DNA of 46,030 nucleotides from Spirochaetota bacterium (GTDB lineage Bacteria; Spirochaetota; Spirochaetia; B11-G9): NCBI GenBank assembly GCA_024280415.1, contig JAJRQE010000066.1, positions 1 to 46,030 of the forward strand, read 5' to 3'. Shown piece by piece: positions 18,131 to 25,597 of this stretch (position 1 is its first letter; each line of letters starts with the position of its first letter). The notes under the pieces were generated by a model. It saw only the letters and a program-made list of their open reading frames with translations, ran no database searches and was not told where the DNA came from. The position numbers and the translations under genes were made by a program.

Positions 18131-18919
18131 TTAAGTGTAATCGTGTATCATAAATAAATTCCCGGTAAGGGGATTTGTTGTTATTTGTATATTCAAATTA
18201 TAAATTTTTTTCATAATATCAGGAGTTATAACATCTTCAGGGGAACCATGGGTAACAATTTTCCCATGGTTCAGCAGGAAGAGATTATCACAATATTCAA
18301 GAGCATGATTGATATCATGCAAAACAGCTATAATTGTGAGTGATTTTTTTTTAGCAAGGGATCGTACAATCGAAAGAATATTTATCTGGTGATGGATATC
18401 CAGATGACTTGTTGGTTCGTCCAGAGCAAGAATAGCAGGTTCCTGGGTAAGCGCTCTGGCAATAATTGTCCGTTGAAGTTCGCCTCCGCTAAGGGTCGTG
18501 ATATATTTATTTTTAAGACCAAAGACTCCTGTTTCTTTCATAGCCCAATCTGCAATCCCAATATCATCATTGGATTCTCTATCAAATCTACCAAGAAATG
18601 GGGATCGTCCCATAAGGACAATTTGTTCAACAGTAAAATTGAAATTATTTTTTGAGCTTTGAGGTACATAGGCTTCAATTTTAGCAAGCTCATTGCGGGA
18701 ATAATTTCTTATATCATCATTTGAAATAAGAATTGAGTTTCTATCCGGTTGCAGGAGATTTAGTATGGTTTTGAGGAGAGTTGTTTTACCTGCCCCGTTC
18801 GGGCCTAATATTCCTGTGAAGGTACCCGGTTTTATATTTAAGGAGATATTATCAAGCACCTTTGTTCCATTATAGGACCAGTTCAGGTTATTAATATCTA
18901 TTATAGGATTATTTATCAT
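18131..18919 (-). CDS. Corrinoid ABC importer, ATP-binding subunit (BtuD-type)
   Basis: A 262-residue ABC ATPase of the FecE/BtuD class: Walker A GPNGAGKTTLL, Q-loop AYVPQS, signature LSGGELQRTIIARAL, Walker B AILALDEPTSHLD and switch His in VLHDINHAL. It powers a type II importer with the adjacent permease. The substrate is inferred to be cobalamin or cobinamide from the riboswitch and cob genes; the protein alone would also fit an iron-siderophore system. Its ATG overlaps the permease stop by four bases. Confidence 0.92.
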   Translation of the reverse strand: MINNPIIDINNLNWSYNGTKVLDNISLNIKPGTFTGILGPNGAGKTTLLKTILNLLQPDRNSILISNDDIRNYSRNELAKIEAYVPQSSKNNFNFTVEQIVLMGRSPFLGRFDRESNDDIGIADWAMKETGVFGLKNKYITTLSGGELQRTIIARALTQEPAILALDEPTSHLDIHHQINILSIVRSLAKKKSLTIIAVLHDINHALEYCDNLFLLNHGKIVTHGSPEDVITPDIMKKIYNLNIQITTNPLTGNLFMIHDYT

Positions 18920-19935
18920 TTTGGCTGTCTCATCCTATTAAGTAAAAATAAAAAGAAAGGGGCTCCTAAGAGAGAAGTAACAATTCCTACAGGTATTTCT
19001 GTAGGGGCAATGATTGTTCTTGCAATAGTATCTGCAACAAGAAGCAGTATTGCTCCTCCCAGCATACTGTAGGGGATTAAAGATCTATGATCCGGACCTG
19101 TAATTATCCGTATTGCATGGGGTACAATTAATCCTACAAATCCTATTACGCCGCTTACGGCAACTGCACTGGCTGTAATAATTGTTGAGACAATAAGAAA
19201 AATAAGTCTTGATCTTTTCACAGAAAGTCCAAGACTCTTTGCAGAATCCTCTCCCATTACCATGAGATTTAGATCTCTGGAAAACAGAATAAGAAATACA
19301 TTTCCTGTCAGGATAACGGGTGTTGTTATGACTACCTTCTTCCAGTTAGCTGCATTGAAACTTCCCATTGTCCAGTAGATAATATTTTCCAGTTGAGATC
19401 TGTTAAAGTACATAAGAAGGGACATGAGTGCAGAAAGAAAAAACCCCATTGCTATACCCGACAGCAGAAGGGGTAGTATATCCCTCCCACCTCCGGAAAT
19501 AAGGAAGACTAAGATTGAAGCAATGATGGCTCCTGTAAAAGCTGAAATGGGTATTGCTGTCATACCTAGAAAAGTTATCTGTAAGCCCATGACCATTCCA
19601 AGGGTAACCCCGAATGCAGCACCTGAGGAAATACCCAGTATATAGGGATTTGCCATTGGGTTTCTGAATATACCCTGAAATACAGCTCCGCTTACGCCAA
19701 GTCCCATACCTGTAATAATGGTCAGCATAATTCTGGGAAGCCTGATTTTCCAAATAATAGTTCTGGATGTTTCTTTTATACCTTCAATCTGGGAGGCGAT
19801 AGGATGAATAATAATTTTTACAACATCTGTAAAAGATATCCTTGCACTGCCCAGTGACCCCGCAATCACTACAGCAGTCAGGAGAATAATAATAAGAAGT
19901 ATAAAAATAAAATTATTATATCTTACAGATATCAT
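18916..19935 (-). CDS. Corrinoid ABC importer, permease subunit (BtuC/FecCD family)
   Basis: A 339-residue FecCD-family permease with about ten membrane helices. Typical blocks are RLPRIMLTIITGMGLGVSGA, GIFRNPMANPYILGISSGAA, and GVIGFVGLIVPHAIR, the last being the loop that docks the ATPase. Located between the binding protein (8 bases upstream) and the ATPase (4-base overlap). Inner membrane. Context points to vitamin B12 or precursors as cargo. Confidence 0.94.
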   Translation of the reverse strand: MISVRYNNFIFILLIIILLTAVVIAGSLGSARISFTDVVKIIIHPIASQIEGIKETSRTIIWKIRLPRIMLTIITGMGLGVSGAVFQGIFRNPMANPYILGISSGAAFGVTLGMVMGLQITFLGMTAIPISAFTGAIIASILVFLISGGGRDILPLLLSGIAMGFFLSALMSLLMYFNRSQLENIIYWTMGSFNAANWKKVVITTPVILTGNVFLILFSRDLNLMVMGEDSAKSLGLSVKRSRLIFLIVSTIITASAVAVSGVIGFVGLIVPHAIRIITGPDHRSLIPYSMLGGAILLLVADTIARTIIAPTEIPVGIVTSLLGAPFFLFLLNRMRQPK

Positions 19936-19943
19936 TTTTTTGG

Positions 19944-20855
19944 TTAGAACAGATCAGGGTGAATTATTTTTGCAAGTTCCATGAGCCCGTCGGCCAGTCT
20001 TGGCCCCTGCCTGTCGAGCATGTTGTTATCTATTTCGAAAAGATTTCCTTTTATTACAGCAGGTAGATCCATATATCCACTGGTTTCCAATATTAAATTT
20101 TTTGTATTCCAGTATTTTGAGCAGACAATAATATCGGGATTTGAATCAATAATCTGCTCAAGACTAAAAGACCATCCTGAAATCTCAGAAGCAATATTGT
20201 TACCCCCGGCCATCTCAATTATTTGATTTATAAAAGTATCCCCTCCTGCTGTGTAGTCCCCGTACTCACCAAATCCAATTACATAATAAACAGAAGGAGT
20301 TTCTTTTCCTTTGACTCTGTTAAGAACAGTAGTAACCGTTTCTTTCATTGATCCGATAATATTAGCTGCTTCAGATTCTGCTCCGAGTAGTCTGGAAATA
20401 TCTTCTATAATATTATATACACCCTCAAAGCTGTCCTGATCAGCAAGAACCGCAACAGGAATTGAAAGTGAAGTAAGTTTTTCCAGGGATTCTTTTGTGA
20501 AGTGTGTTGAAGCTATGACAATATCGGGATCAAGCTCTGCAATGGCTTCAATATCAGGTTCCCGGAGACTCCCTATACTTGGAATATCTAATGCTTCTGC
20601 CGGATAATCACAGTAGTCTGTTCTTCCTTTTAGAATATCACCTTTCCCAAGAGCAAAGATGATTTCTGTAATACTTGGTGCAACAGAGACAACTCTTAAT
20701 GCGGGTTGTTCAAGGGTAACTGTCCTGTCATAGGAATCAACAATAGTAATTCCGCCTGCTACCTGGAAAGGTTGAACTTCACGTTCTCCCTCTGAAAACA
20801 GCGAGAATGCAATAACACTGAGCAAAATGAAAATAAAACTGGTAGTTTTTCTCAT
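19944..20855 (-). CDS. Corrinoid ABC importer, substrate-binding protein (BtuF-type)
   Basis: The 303-residue protein has a signal peptide (basic end, FIFILLSVIAFSLF) and a periplasmic-binding domain of the BtuF/FhuD class: RVVSVAPSITEIIFALGKGD, GRTDYCDYPAEALDIPSIG, and EPDIEAIAELDPDIVIAS. The Asp/Tyr pair in RTDYCDYP is usual for B12 binders. It is the first gene after the B12 riboswitch, with GAGGTAAAGGAT before the ATG. It would capture cobalamin or cobinamide and pass it to the permease. Confidence 0.92.
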   Translation of the reverse strand: MRKTTSFIFILLSVIAFSLFSEGEREVQPFQVAGGITIVDSYDRTVTLEQPALRVVSVAPSITEIIFALGKGDILKGRTDYCDYPAEALDIPSIGSLREPDIEAIAELDPDIVIASTHFTKESLEKLTSLSIPVAVLADQDSFEGVYNIIEDISRLLGAESEAANIIGSMKETVTTVLNRVKGKETPSVYYVIGFGEYGDYTAGGDTFINQIIEMAGGNNIASEISGWSFSLEQIIDSNPDIIVCSKYWNTKNLILETSGYMDLPAVIKGNLFEIDNNMLDRQGPRLADGLMELAKIIHPDLF

Positions 20856-20954
20856 ATCCTTTACCTCGTAATAAGTATTTTTGGATATGGGTCGTCTAAA
20901 AAGATAGGATCCATACCCTGGTCTGTTCCACGCAGACCAATTAGCGGGTAATTC

Positions 20955-21150
20955 AGTACAGGCAGGTCTCCTGGCTCTGGGGAGTGATTGCCGCTACCTT
21001 CCCGGGTGATCACTAAGTACAGAGGGGGAACCCCTCAGATTGAATTAATGGTCTTCCAGTGGTTTATCAGAAGCAAAACCCCATTACAGTGGCGGGACCG
21101 CGCAGGCATTTAACCTGCTTCCCTATTATCCGTTTTAAACGGAACCTGTA
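20955..21150 (-). ncRNA. Cobalamin (adenosylcobalamin) riboswitch
   Basis: Read on the minus strand, the region carries the conserved core CGGTCCCGCCACTG and the B12 box GAGCCAGGAGACCTGCC, with closing P1 bases TACAGG and CCTGTA. It lies 100 bases before the btuF-type gene and points the same way. Between aptamer and gene are two more hairpins (TGGTCTG/CAGACCA at 20919-20939, and GGGTATGG/CCATATCC with one G-U pair at 20883-20918). Neither is followed by a U-tract, so control is more likely at translation initiation than by an intrinsic terminator; this is inference. Confidence 0.95.
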
Positions 21151-21254
21151 TGAATAGTTGTATCCTATAATGAACGCATATCGCCGTCAAGTAGTGACGA
21201 TTCATGAATTGCACTTACTATATGCTTATTATTTTTTTATTCTGTTAATTTTAG

Positions 21255-21274
21255 GAGGGGAAAGCCTTCCCCTC
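21255..21274. other. GC-rich hairpin
   Basis: GAGGGGAA and TTCCCCTC form an 8-bp stem with loop AGCC. No T-tract follows on either strand. It opens a 300-base gene-free patch upstream of the toxin-antitoxin genes that stands out from the AT-rich surroundings. Confidence 0.5.
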
Positions 21275-21308
21275 GCTGTAAACCCGCTTATCTGCACAGC
21301 TTTTTCCG

Positions 21309-21344
21309 GCTCCGTCCCTCCGCCGGGCTCCGTCCCTCCGCCGG
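21309..21344. repeat. Two perfect 18-bp tandem units, GC-rich
   Basis: GCTCCGTCCCTCCGCCGG occurs twice in a row, followed by a third GCT. The core GCTCCGTCCCTC appears again at 29307-29318 in the trpB upstream region. In one frame it would encode PPPGSV repeats, but the short ORF around it (21158-21394) has no other gene features. Confidence 0.75.
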
Positions 21345-21390
21345 GCTGTTCAGGCGGTTTTTCCGCTACCCCTTCTACCCTCAGCAATCA

Positions 21391-21418
21391 ATAACCTCGA
21401 AGCTTGCTTCGGGGTTAT
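21391..21418. other. Strong hairpin with 12-bp stem
   Basis: ATAACCTCGAAG and CTTCGGGGTTAT pair over 12 bp with one wobble around loop CTTG. There is no T-tract, so it is not a usual terminator. It lies between the B12 riboswitch and the vapB-like gene, at the edge of the accessory patch. Confidence 0.6.
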
Positions 21419-21502
21419 GCTCATTCTGGACTTAATAAATTCAAACATACTGATTATACGGATCGTTCCCAAAAATTTGACTTTATTACAAAAAGGTATT
21501 AC

Positions 21503-21512
21503 AATACGTATT
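21503..21512. promoter_or_regulatory. Candidate operator palindrome before the VapB-like antitoxin
   Basis: AATACGTATT is a perfect 10-bp palindrome 14 bases before the antitoxin ATG and just before its GAGGTG ribosome site. Ribbon-helix-helix antitoxins usually repress their own operon through such sites; that it serves this role is inference. Confidence 0.4.
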
Positions 21513-21526
21513 ACGAGGTGATAAAA

Positions 21527-21772
21527 ATGACTACCGTAAGATTAAATGATGACATAGACATTAAACTTTCTCTGCTTAAAGATATTGAAAAAACTACAAA
21601 GACTGAAATTATCAAAAAAGCTATTGTTGAGTATTATTTTCAGCATGTACAAAATAAAACACCATATGAGACAGGAGAAGCATTATTTGGAAGGTTTGGA
21701 AGTGACGATGATTTATCACAATCCTATAAAGCTAAACTGAAGGATAAATTAAATGCGAAATACACTCATTGA
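21527..21772 (+). CDS. Ribbon-helix-helix antitoxin (VapB/CopG-like)
   Basis: The ORF track extends this frame to 21404, but GAGGTG lies just before the ATG at 21527 and the product then starts with TTVRLNDDIDIKLSLLKDIEKTTKTEIIKKAI, a typical RHH strand-helix-helix DNA-binding domain. The 81-residue protein has a C-terminal tail (GEALFGRFGSDDDLS) that would bind the toxin. It overlaps the PIN toxin gene by 20 bases. Confidence 0.85.
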   Translation: MTTVRLNDDIDIKLSLLKDIEKTTKTEIIKKAIVEYYFQHVQNKTPYETGEALFGRFGSDDDLSQSYKAKLKDKLNAKYTH

Positions 21773-22130
21773 TGCAGGATCAATAATAGCTTTATTTAAT
21801 AAAAATGATAAATACCATAATAAAATTAAAAAATTCCTTAAAAAATATGATGGAAAATTAACAAGTACCTGGGCTGTAGTAACAGAAGTTTCCCATATGT
21901 TGGATTTTAATGTTCAAACACAAATAGATTTTCTAACCTGGATTCAACTAGGTGGAGTAGATATCGAGGCCATAGAAAATGAAGATATCGGGAAAATCAT
22001 TGAACGATCAATGAAATATTCTGACCTACCAATGGATCTTGCAGATGCATCACTGGTTGTATTATCAGAAAAATTAAAGATAAAAGAAATAATAACAATT
22101 GATGATGATTTTGTTAGTTTTTCAGTATGA
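21753..22130 (+). CDS. PIN-domain toxin (VapC-like)
   Basis: A 125-residue PIN-domain protein. The acidic metal-binding set is visible: Asp7 in LIDAGS, Glu45 in VVTEVSH, Asp95 and Asp98 in MDLADAS, and the Asp cluster in TIDDDF at about 117. VapC toxins are RNases that cut tRNA or rRNA; the target here cannot be told. It overlaps its antitoxin by 20 bases upstream and the next gene by four bases. Confidence 0.88.
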   Translation: MRNTLIDAGSIIALFNKNDKYHNKIKKFLKKYDGKLTSTWAVVTEVSHMLDFNVQTQIDFLTWIQLGGVDIEAIENEDIGKIIERSMKYSDLPMDLADASLVVLSEKLKIKEIITIDDDFVSFSV

Positions 22131-22945
22131 GATACAATCTAGTCCCTTCCGGAAATACCGATAATTCTGATATTTCATACATCTACGTCCTTCCATCTTC
22201 ATTTGAGGGTTCCTCCTATTCCATTGTATATCCCCAATTCAAGGATACAGATATTTTAGCAGGGAAGCTGTCAGTACAGGTTTTTAGTGGTTGTTCCCCA
22301 GATGCATTAACAGAGATTGCAGAGGAGTTGAAGGACAGACTTCAGAAAAAACAGATAAAATATACAGATCGACTGAATACTATTTTTACAATGGGGATTG
22401 GGATCTTTATTCTGGGAATAATTAATTGGGTAATTCCAGATCCACTCCCTTTTGTTGATGAGCTTTTCTTTACTCTGGGTGGTGGAATTATGGCCTGGAA
22501 AACATGGTCTGCACGTAGAAATAAACTTCCTGTGCTTGTCGGGCAAATCCATCGATATACATATAATGGGGGGAGGCCTGAAGTTGAAAAAAATAACATT
22601 CTTACTACAATATTTAAATCTATAAGGTGCAAAATTGATCCCCTTGCTGCTGGAGATGTAATTGAAGGAATGGATTCTATAGAGATTGAATCTTTGTGGA
22701 TAACTAAGTATTTAAACAGCCAGGATATATTTTCATCAGATCAAACTCCGGATTCCAAAATTAAAACACTGCTGGAATTGCTAGAAAAAGTATTTCCCTT
22801 AAAGGAAATAATAAAGTTGGAAAAGAAGAGACAAAGTCTAAAAGTAGTCGCCCGGAAGGAACTAATCCGGCAGACAATAAGTCTTTCTTCTGGAATTTCT
22901 TCTGATGCTCTGGATGTCTACATTGAGTTTTATAGATTTTTTTAA
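22127..22945 (+). CDS. Unknown membrane protein coupled to the toxin-antitoxin pair
   Basis: A 272-residue protein not recognised. Its ATG overlaps the VapC stop as ATGA, so it is translated with the toxin. The N-terminal 85 residues look soluble, with SSYSIVYPQF and a helix LTEIAEELKDRLQKKQ; two membrane segments follow (IFTMGIGIFILGIINWVI and PFVDELFFTLGGGIMAWKTW). The C-terminal 130 residues are helical and charged (LLELLEKVFPLKEIIKLEKKR). It could be an accessory part of the module or a passenger. Confidence 0.7.
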   Translation: MRYNLVPSGNTDNSDISYIYVLPSSFEGSSYSIVYPQFKDTDILAGKLSVQVFSGCSPDALTEIAEELKDRLQKKQIKYTDRLNTIFTMGIGIFILGIINWVIPDPLPFVDELFFTLGGGIMAWKTWSARRNKLPVLVGQIHRYTYNGGRPEVEKNNILTTIFKSIRCKIDPLAAGDVIEGMDSIEIESLWITKYLNSQDIFSSDQTPDSKIKTLLELLEKVFPLKEIIKLEKKRQSLKVVARKELIRQTISLSSGISSDALDVYIEFYRFF

Positions 22946-22971
22946 ATTTAGTACTTTAAACACAGAAATCC

Positions 22972-23115
22972 TTATTTCTCAAATTCAATTTTATTACCAT
23001 CAATATCATAACCTTCCTTGTTTGCCAGATAGTTGAATTTGTAGATTCCGGCTAATGCTATGAGTATAATAATTAATGCTAAACTGAGTAAAATCCTCTT
23101 TACTATCCTTTTCAT
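22972..23115 (-). CDS. 47-residue single-pass membrane peptide
   Basis: This ORF is below the track's cut-off. It starts at the ATG at 23115 with CAGGAA upstream and encodes a basic end (MKRIVKRI), one strong membrane helix (LLSLALIIILIALAGIY) and a short polar tail ending EGYDIDGNKIEFEK. It lies 13 bases after the nth stop on the same strand, so it is probably the last gene of the carD-ispDF-nth operon. No family recognised. It may be a small membrane protein or a remnant. Confidence 0.55.
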   Translation of the reverse strand: MKRIVKRILLSLALIIILIALAGIYKFNYLANKEGYDIDGNKIEFEK

Positions 23116-23128
23116 ACTATTCCTGTGA

Positions 23129-23797
23129 TCAACGGGATTTATCAACTTCTATCTGGGGACAATTATCTTTAAAGGGGCATTTTGAGCATTTTGGTGAAAC
23201 TGGAGTACAGATGGTCTGGCCGAAAGCAACAAGGAGTTCATTTATTTCGATCCAGTATTTTTCGGGCAGTATTTTAACAAGGGCAAATTCTGTTTTATCC
23301 GGTGTATTGGTATCTACCCATCCCATTCGATTGGGTATCCTGTGGACGTGAGTGTCTACACAAAGAGCCGGTATCCCAAAGCTGAGTCCCAGAGTTAAGT
23401 TTGCTGTTTTTCTTCCTACTCCCGGGAGTTCGAGGAGATCTTCAATATTTTTTGGAACTTCTCCGTTGTATTTATCCAGGAGAATCTTTGCAATTTTTTT
23501 TATATTTTCTGATTTACGTCTGTAAAATCCTGCCGGATAAATTAAACGGGCTATTGTTCCTGTTTCCAGTTTAAAAATAGATACAGGGTCAGGTGCTTTA
23601 CCAAAGAGTCTTTTCGAGGAGGCATACGTTACAGAATCTTTGGTGCGGAGAGAAATAATGGTAGAGATTAGAATCTGAAAAGGGGTACTCTTTCTGTATG
23701 AAAAATCAAATACTGTTGGAACAGTAGTTTTCTTAGAGATTACTTTTAAAGTTTCTACTATTAAGTCCCAATCAGGAACAGGTCTTTCTATACCCAC
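23129..23797 (-). CDS. nth: Endonuclease III, DNA glycosylase/AP lyase
   Basis: A 222-residue base-excision repair enzyme. The helix-hairpin-helix is LLELPGVGRKTAN with catalytic Lys130, followed by catalytic Asp148 in LCVDTHVHRIPNRMGW. Four cysteines at 197, 204, 207 and 213 (C-x6-C-x2-C-x5-C) bind the 4Fe-4S cluster. It removes oxidised pyrimidines and nicks the abasic site. The start is GTG, inside the end of ispF by 10 bases. Confidence 0.96.
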   Translation of the reverse strand: MGIERPVPDWDLIVETLKVISKKTTVPTVFDFSYRKSTPFQILISTIISLRTKDSVTYASSKRLFGKAPDPVSIFKLETGTIARLIYPAGFYRRKSENIKKIAKILLDKYNGEVPKNIEDLLELPGVGRKTANLTLGLSFGIPALCVDTHVHRIPNRMGWVDTNTPDKTEFALVKILPEKYWIEINELLVAFGQTICTPVSPKCSKCPFKDNCPQIEVDKSR

Positions 23798-24279
23798 AAA
23801 GACTCGTCGATCTCTTCTATCAAAACAGAAGCCAGGGCTTCGACTGCTTTCCCTTTTCCGGTAGCATCTACCTTCTCTTTTGTTTTTGCCTTTACAGAAA
23901 TTCTATTACTCTCCAGAGATAAGGCTGCTGCAAGGTTTTCTCTGATCGATGTTATATATGGTTTCAGTTTTGGTATCTGTAATATTACAGTTGCATCCAA
24001 ATTAATAATTTGATAACCGGATTCAGTAAGAAGATTAACACTCTGCTCCAGAAGAACAAGGCTTGATATATCTTTATACTGCTTATCGGATGGAGGAAAA
24101 AGTGTCCCAATATCTCCCAGTGCTGCAGCTCCAAGTATGGCATCTATAACAGCATGAATAAGAACATCTCCGTCAGAATGAGCTTCCTCTCCCAAATGAA
24201 AAGGGATATGAACTCCTCCGAGAATCAGCCTCCGTCCTTCTTTAAGTCTATGCAGATCCCAACCAGTTCCAATTCTCAT
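23788..24279 (-). CDS. ispF: 2-C-methyl-D-erythritol 2,4-cyclodiphosphate synthase
   Basis: A 163-residue MEP-pathway enzyme that cyclises CDP-methylerythritol phosphate with loss of CMP. Zinc ligands are in GWDLHRL and in the helix start VLIHAVIDAILGAAALGDIG; HSDGDVL and TLFPPSD are further signatures. The start codon directly follows the ispD stop. Here IspD and IspF are separate genes, whereas some bacteria fuse them. Confidence 0.96.
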   Translation of the reverse strand: MRIGTGWDLHRLKEGRRLILGGVHIPFHLGEEAHSDGDVLIHAVIDAILGAAALGDIGTLFPPSDKQYKDISSLVLLEQSVNLLTESGYQIINLDATVILQIPKLKPYITSIRENLAAALSLESNRISVKAKTKEKVDATGKGKAVEALASVLIEEIDESLWV

Positions 24280-24960
24280 CTATTCCTCTTGTAAATCAGA
24301 TATATATGTAATCTTTCGGTTTGCTAAATCTCCCGGGACAGTTGAAACTGATCCACCATATTTACTGAATATTTCAGCATCATCAATATAAATATCTCCA
24401 TCAGATGAAGCCATCCGATGACTTTCCAGTATTCTTTTAAATTTAAATCCCTGGGGTGTCTGAGCAGCTACTGTAAATTCTCTTTTTAGGTTCGATAAAA
24501 TAATACCCCCGGGATCAATAGTTTTCATTGCATTAACTGAAGGAACAATGGGTACCGATGCTCCTGTCTCTACTGTCTTATTAAGAACAGATTCAATAAC
24601 GGGTTTTGTAATCCAGGGTCTGGCTCCATCATGAATAAGAACAATATCAGGATTAGTATCTTCAAGAGTTTTAAGACCATTAAAAACAGAATCCTGGCGT
24701 GTAGAACCTCCAGATGTTAGAGTAAAGTTTACCTTGCCTTTAAGGGGAGACAAGAGTTCTCTTCCCCTGTTGATTTCGGATTCGGGAAGTACAATTACAA
24801 AATTGCTAAATAGTCCGGTGTCTACAAAGGGAAGGATAGATCGAAGGAGAACAGGCTGTTTATTCAGTGCGAGAAACTCTTTTTTACTTCCATGTCCCAT
24901 TCTTTGACTGGATCCTGCGGCCGTTATAATAACAGCCGCTTTAGGAGTTTCTTTTCCCAC
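24280..24960 (-). CDS. ispD: 2-C-methyl-D-erythritol 4-phosphate cytidylyltransferase
   Basis: A 226-residue nucleotidyltransferase: AVIITAAGSSQRMGHGSKKEF is the CTP-binding loop, SGGSTRQDSVFNGL and IVLIHDGARPW are family blocks, and AQTPQGFKF is the C-terminal signature. It makes CDP-methylerythritol in isoprenoid precursor synthesis. It begins at GTG sharing one base with the carD stop. Confidence 0.96.
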   Translation of the reverse strand: MGKETPKAAVIITAAGSSQRMGHGSKKEFLALNKQPVLLRSILPFVDTGLFSNFVIVLPESEINRGRELLSPLKGKVNFTLTSGGSTRQDSVFNGLKTLEDTNPDIVLIHDGARPWITKPVIESVLNKTVETGASVPIVPSVNAMKTIDPGGIILSNLKREFTVAAQTPQGFKFKRILESHRMASSDGDIYIDDAEIFSKYGGSVSTVPGDLANRKITYISDLQEE

Positions 24961-25448
24961 TAATCTTCCATTTTACTGAAGATAAGCTGCCCTGCTTCAT
25001 CTCTGGAAATATCCAGGGAATACATTATTTCATCTGACAGAATTCGAAGTGCACTGTCATACAGTTTACGCTCCTGAATTGGAAGTTCTTTTATTTTACT
25101 TCTATGATAAAGAGCCCTTACAACTGTTGCGTTATCAATTATAGTTCCGCTTTTCAGCAGATCAAGGTTCATCTGATAACGCATTTTCCAGTCTGCTGTA
25201 ACTGGTTCATACGCATTACCCAGATGGTTAAGGGTATTATGGGTTTCCTCTTTTGAGACAATAGCCCTTAATCCCAGTTCGTCAGCTTTATCCACCGGGA
25301 TCATTACAGTCATGTCGGAAACTTCCAGATAAATCATGTAGTAGAGGATCTTTTTTTCTTTAAAATTACGCTCAGTAATTTCTTTAATTTCACCTACACC
25401 CAAAAGGGGGTAGACGAGGTGTTGGTTTGTTTTATATTGGGAACTCAT
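24960..25448 (-). CDS. carD: CarD-family transcription regulator
   Basis: The 162-residue protein opens with a Tudor-like RNA-polymerase-interacting domain (HLVYPLLGVGEIKEITER through MIPVDKADELGLRAIVS) and continues with a helical DNA-binding part (KMRYQMNLDLLKSG, SALRILSDEIMYSLDISRDEA). CarD proteins bind RNA polymerase beta and stabilise open promoter complexes. The carD-ispD order is, to my knowledge, also found in Treponema, which supports a spirochaetal origin. First gene of this minus-strand operon. Confidence 0.92.
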   Translation of the reverse strand: MSSQYKTNQHLVYPLLGVGEIKEITERNFKEKKILYYMIYLEVSDMTVMIPVDKADELGLRAIVSKEETHNTLNHLGNAYEPVTADWKMRYQMNLDLLKSGTIIDNATVVRALYHRSKIKELPIQERKLYDSALRILSDEIMYSLDISRDEAGQLIFSKMED

Positions 25449-25549
25449 TGCTCTATTATACCTTTTTTTCCCTCTCTAGTCAAAGGGCATAATTCCGGGC
25501 TTTATGAGCTGTATTACATTTTGAATGTAGGAACTATTTTGAAATGAAT

Positions 25550-25579
25550 TTGTACAGGTTAATGTTATTTTGTTATATT
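25550..25579 (+). promoter_or_regulatory. Candidate promoter for malQ
   Basis: TTGTAC (25550-25555), an 18-base spacer and TATATT (25574-25579) lie just before the malQ ribosome site. The 149-base gap to carD (25449-25597) also must hold the carD promoter, which I could not fix. Confidence 0.5.
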
Positions 25580-25597
25580 AAATGAAAGGAGAATTAA

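Noticed and set aside
21158-21394. 78-codon plus-strand ORF with PPPGSV repeats
   Set aside because: It lies over hairpins and a tandem repeat, has no ribosome site, and overlaps nothing conserved; it is a by-product of the repeat.
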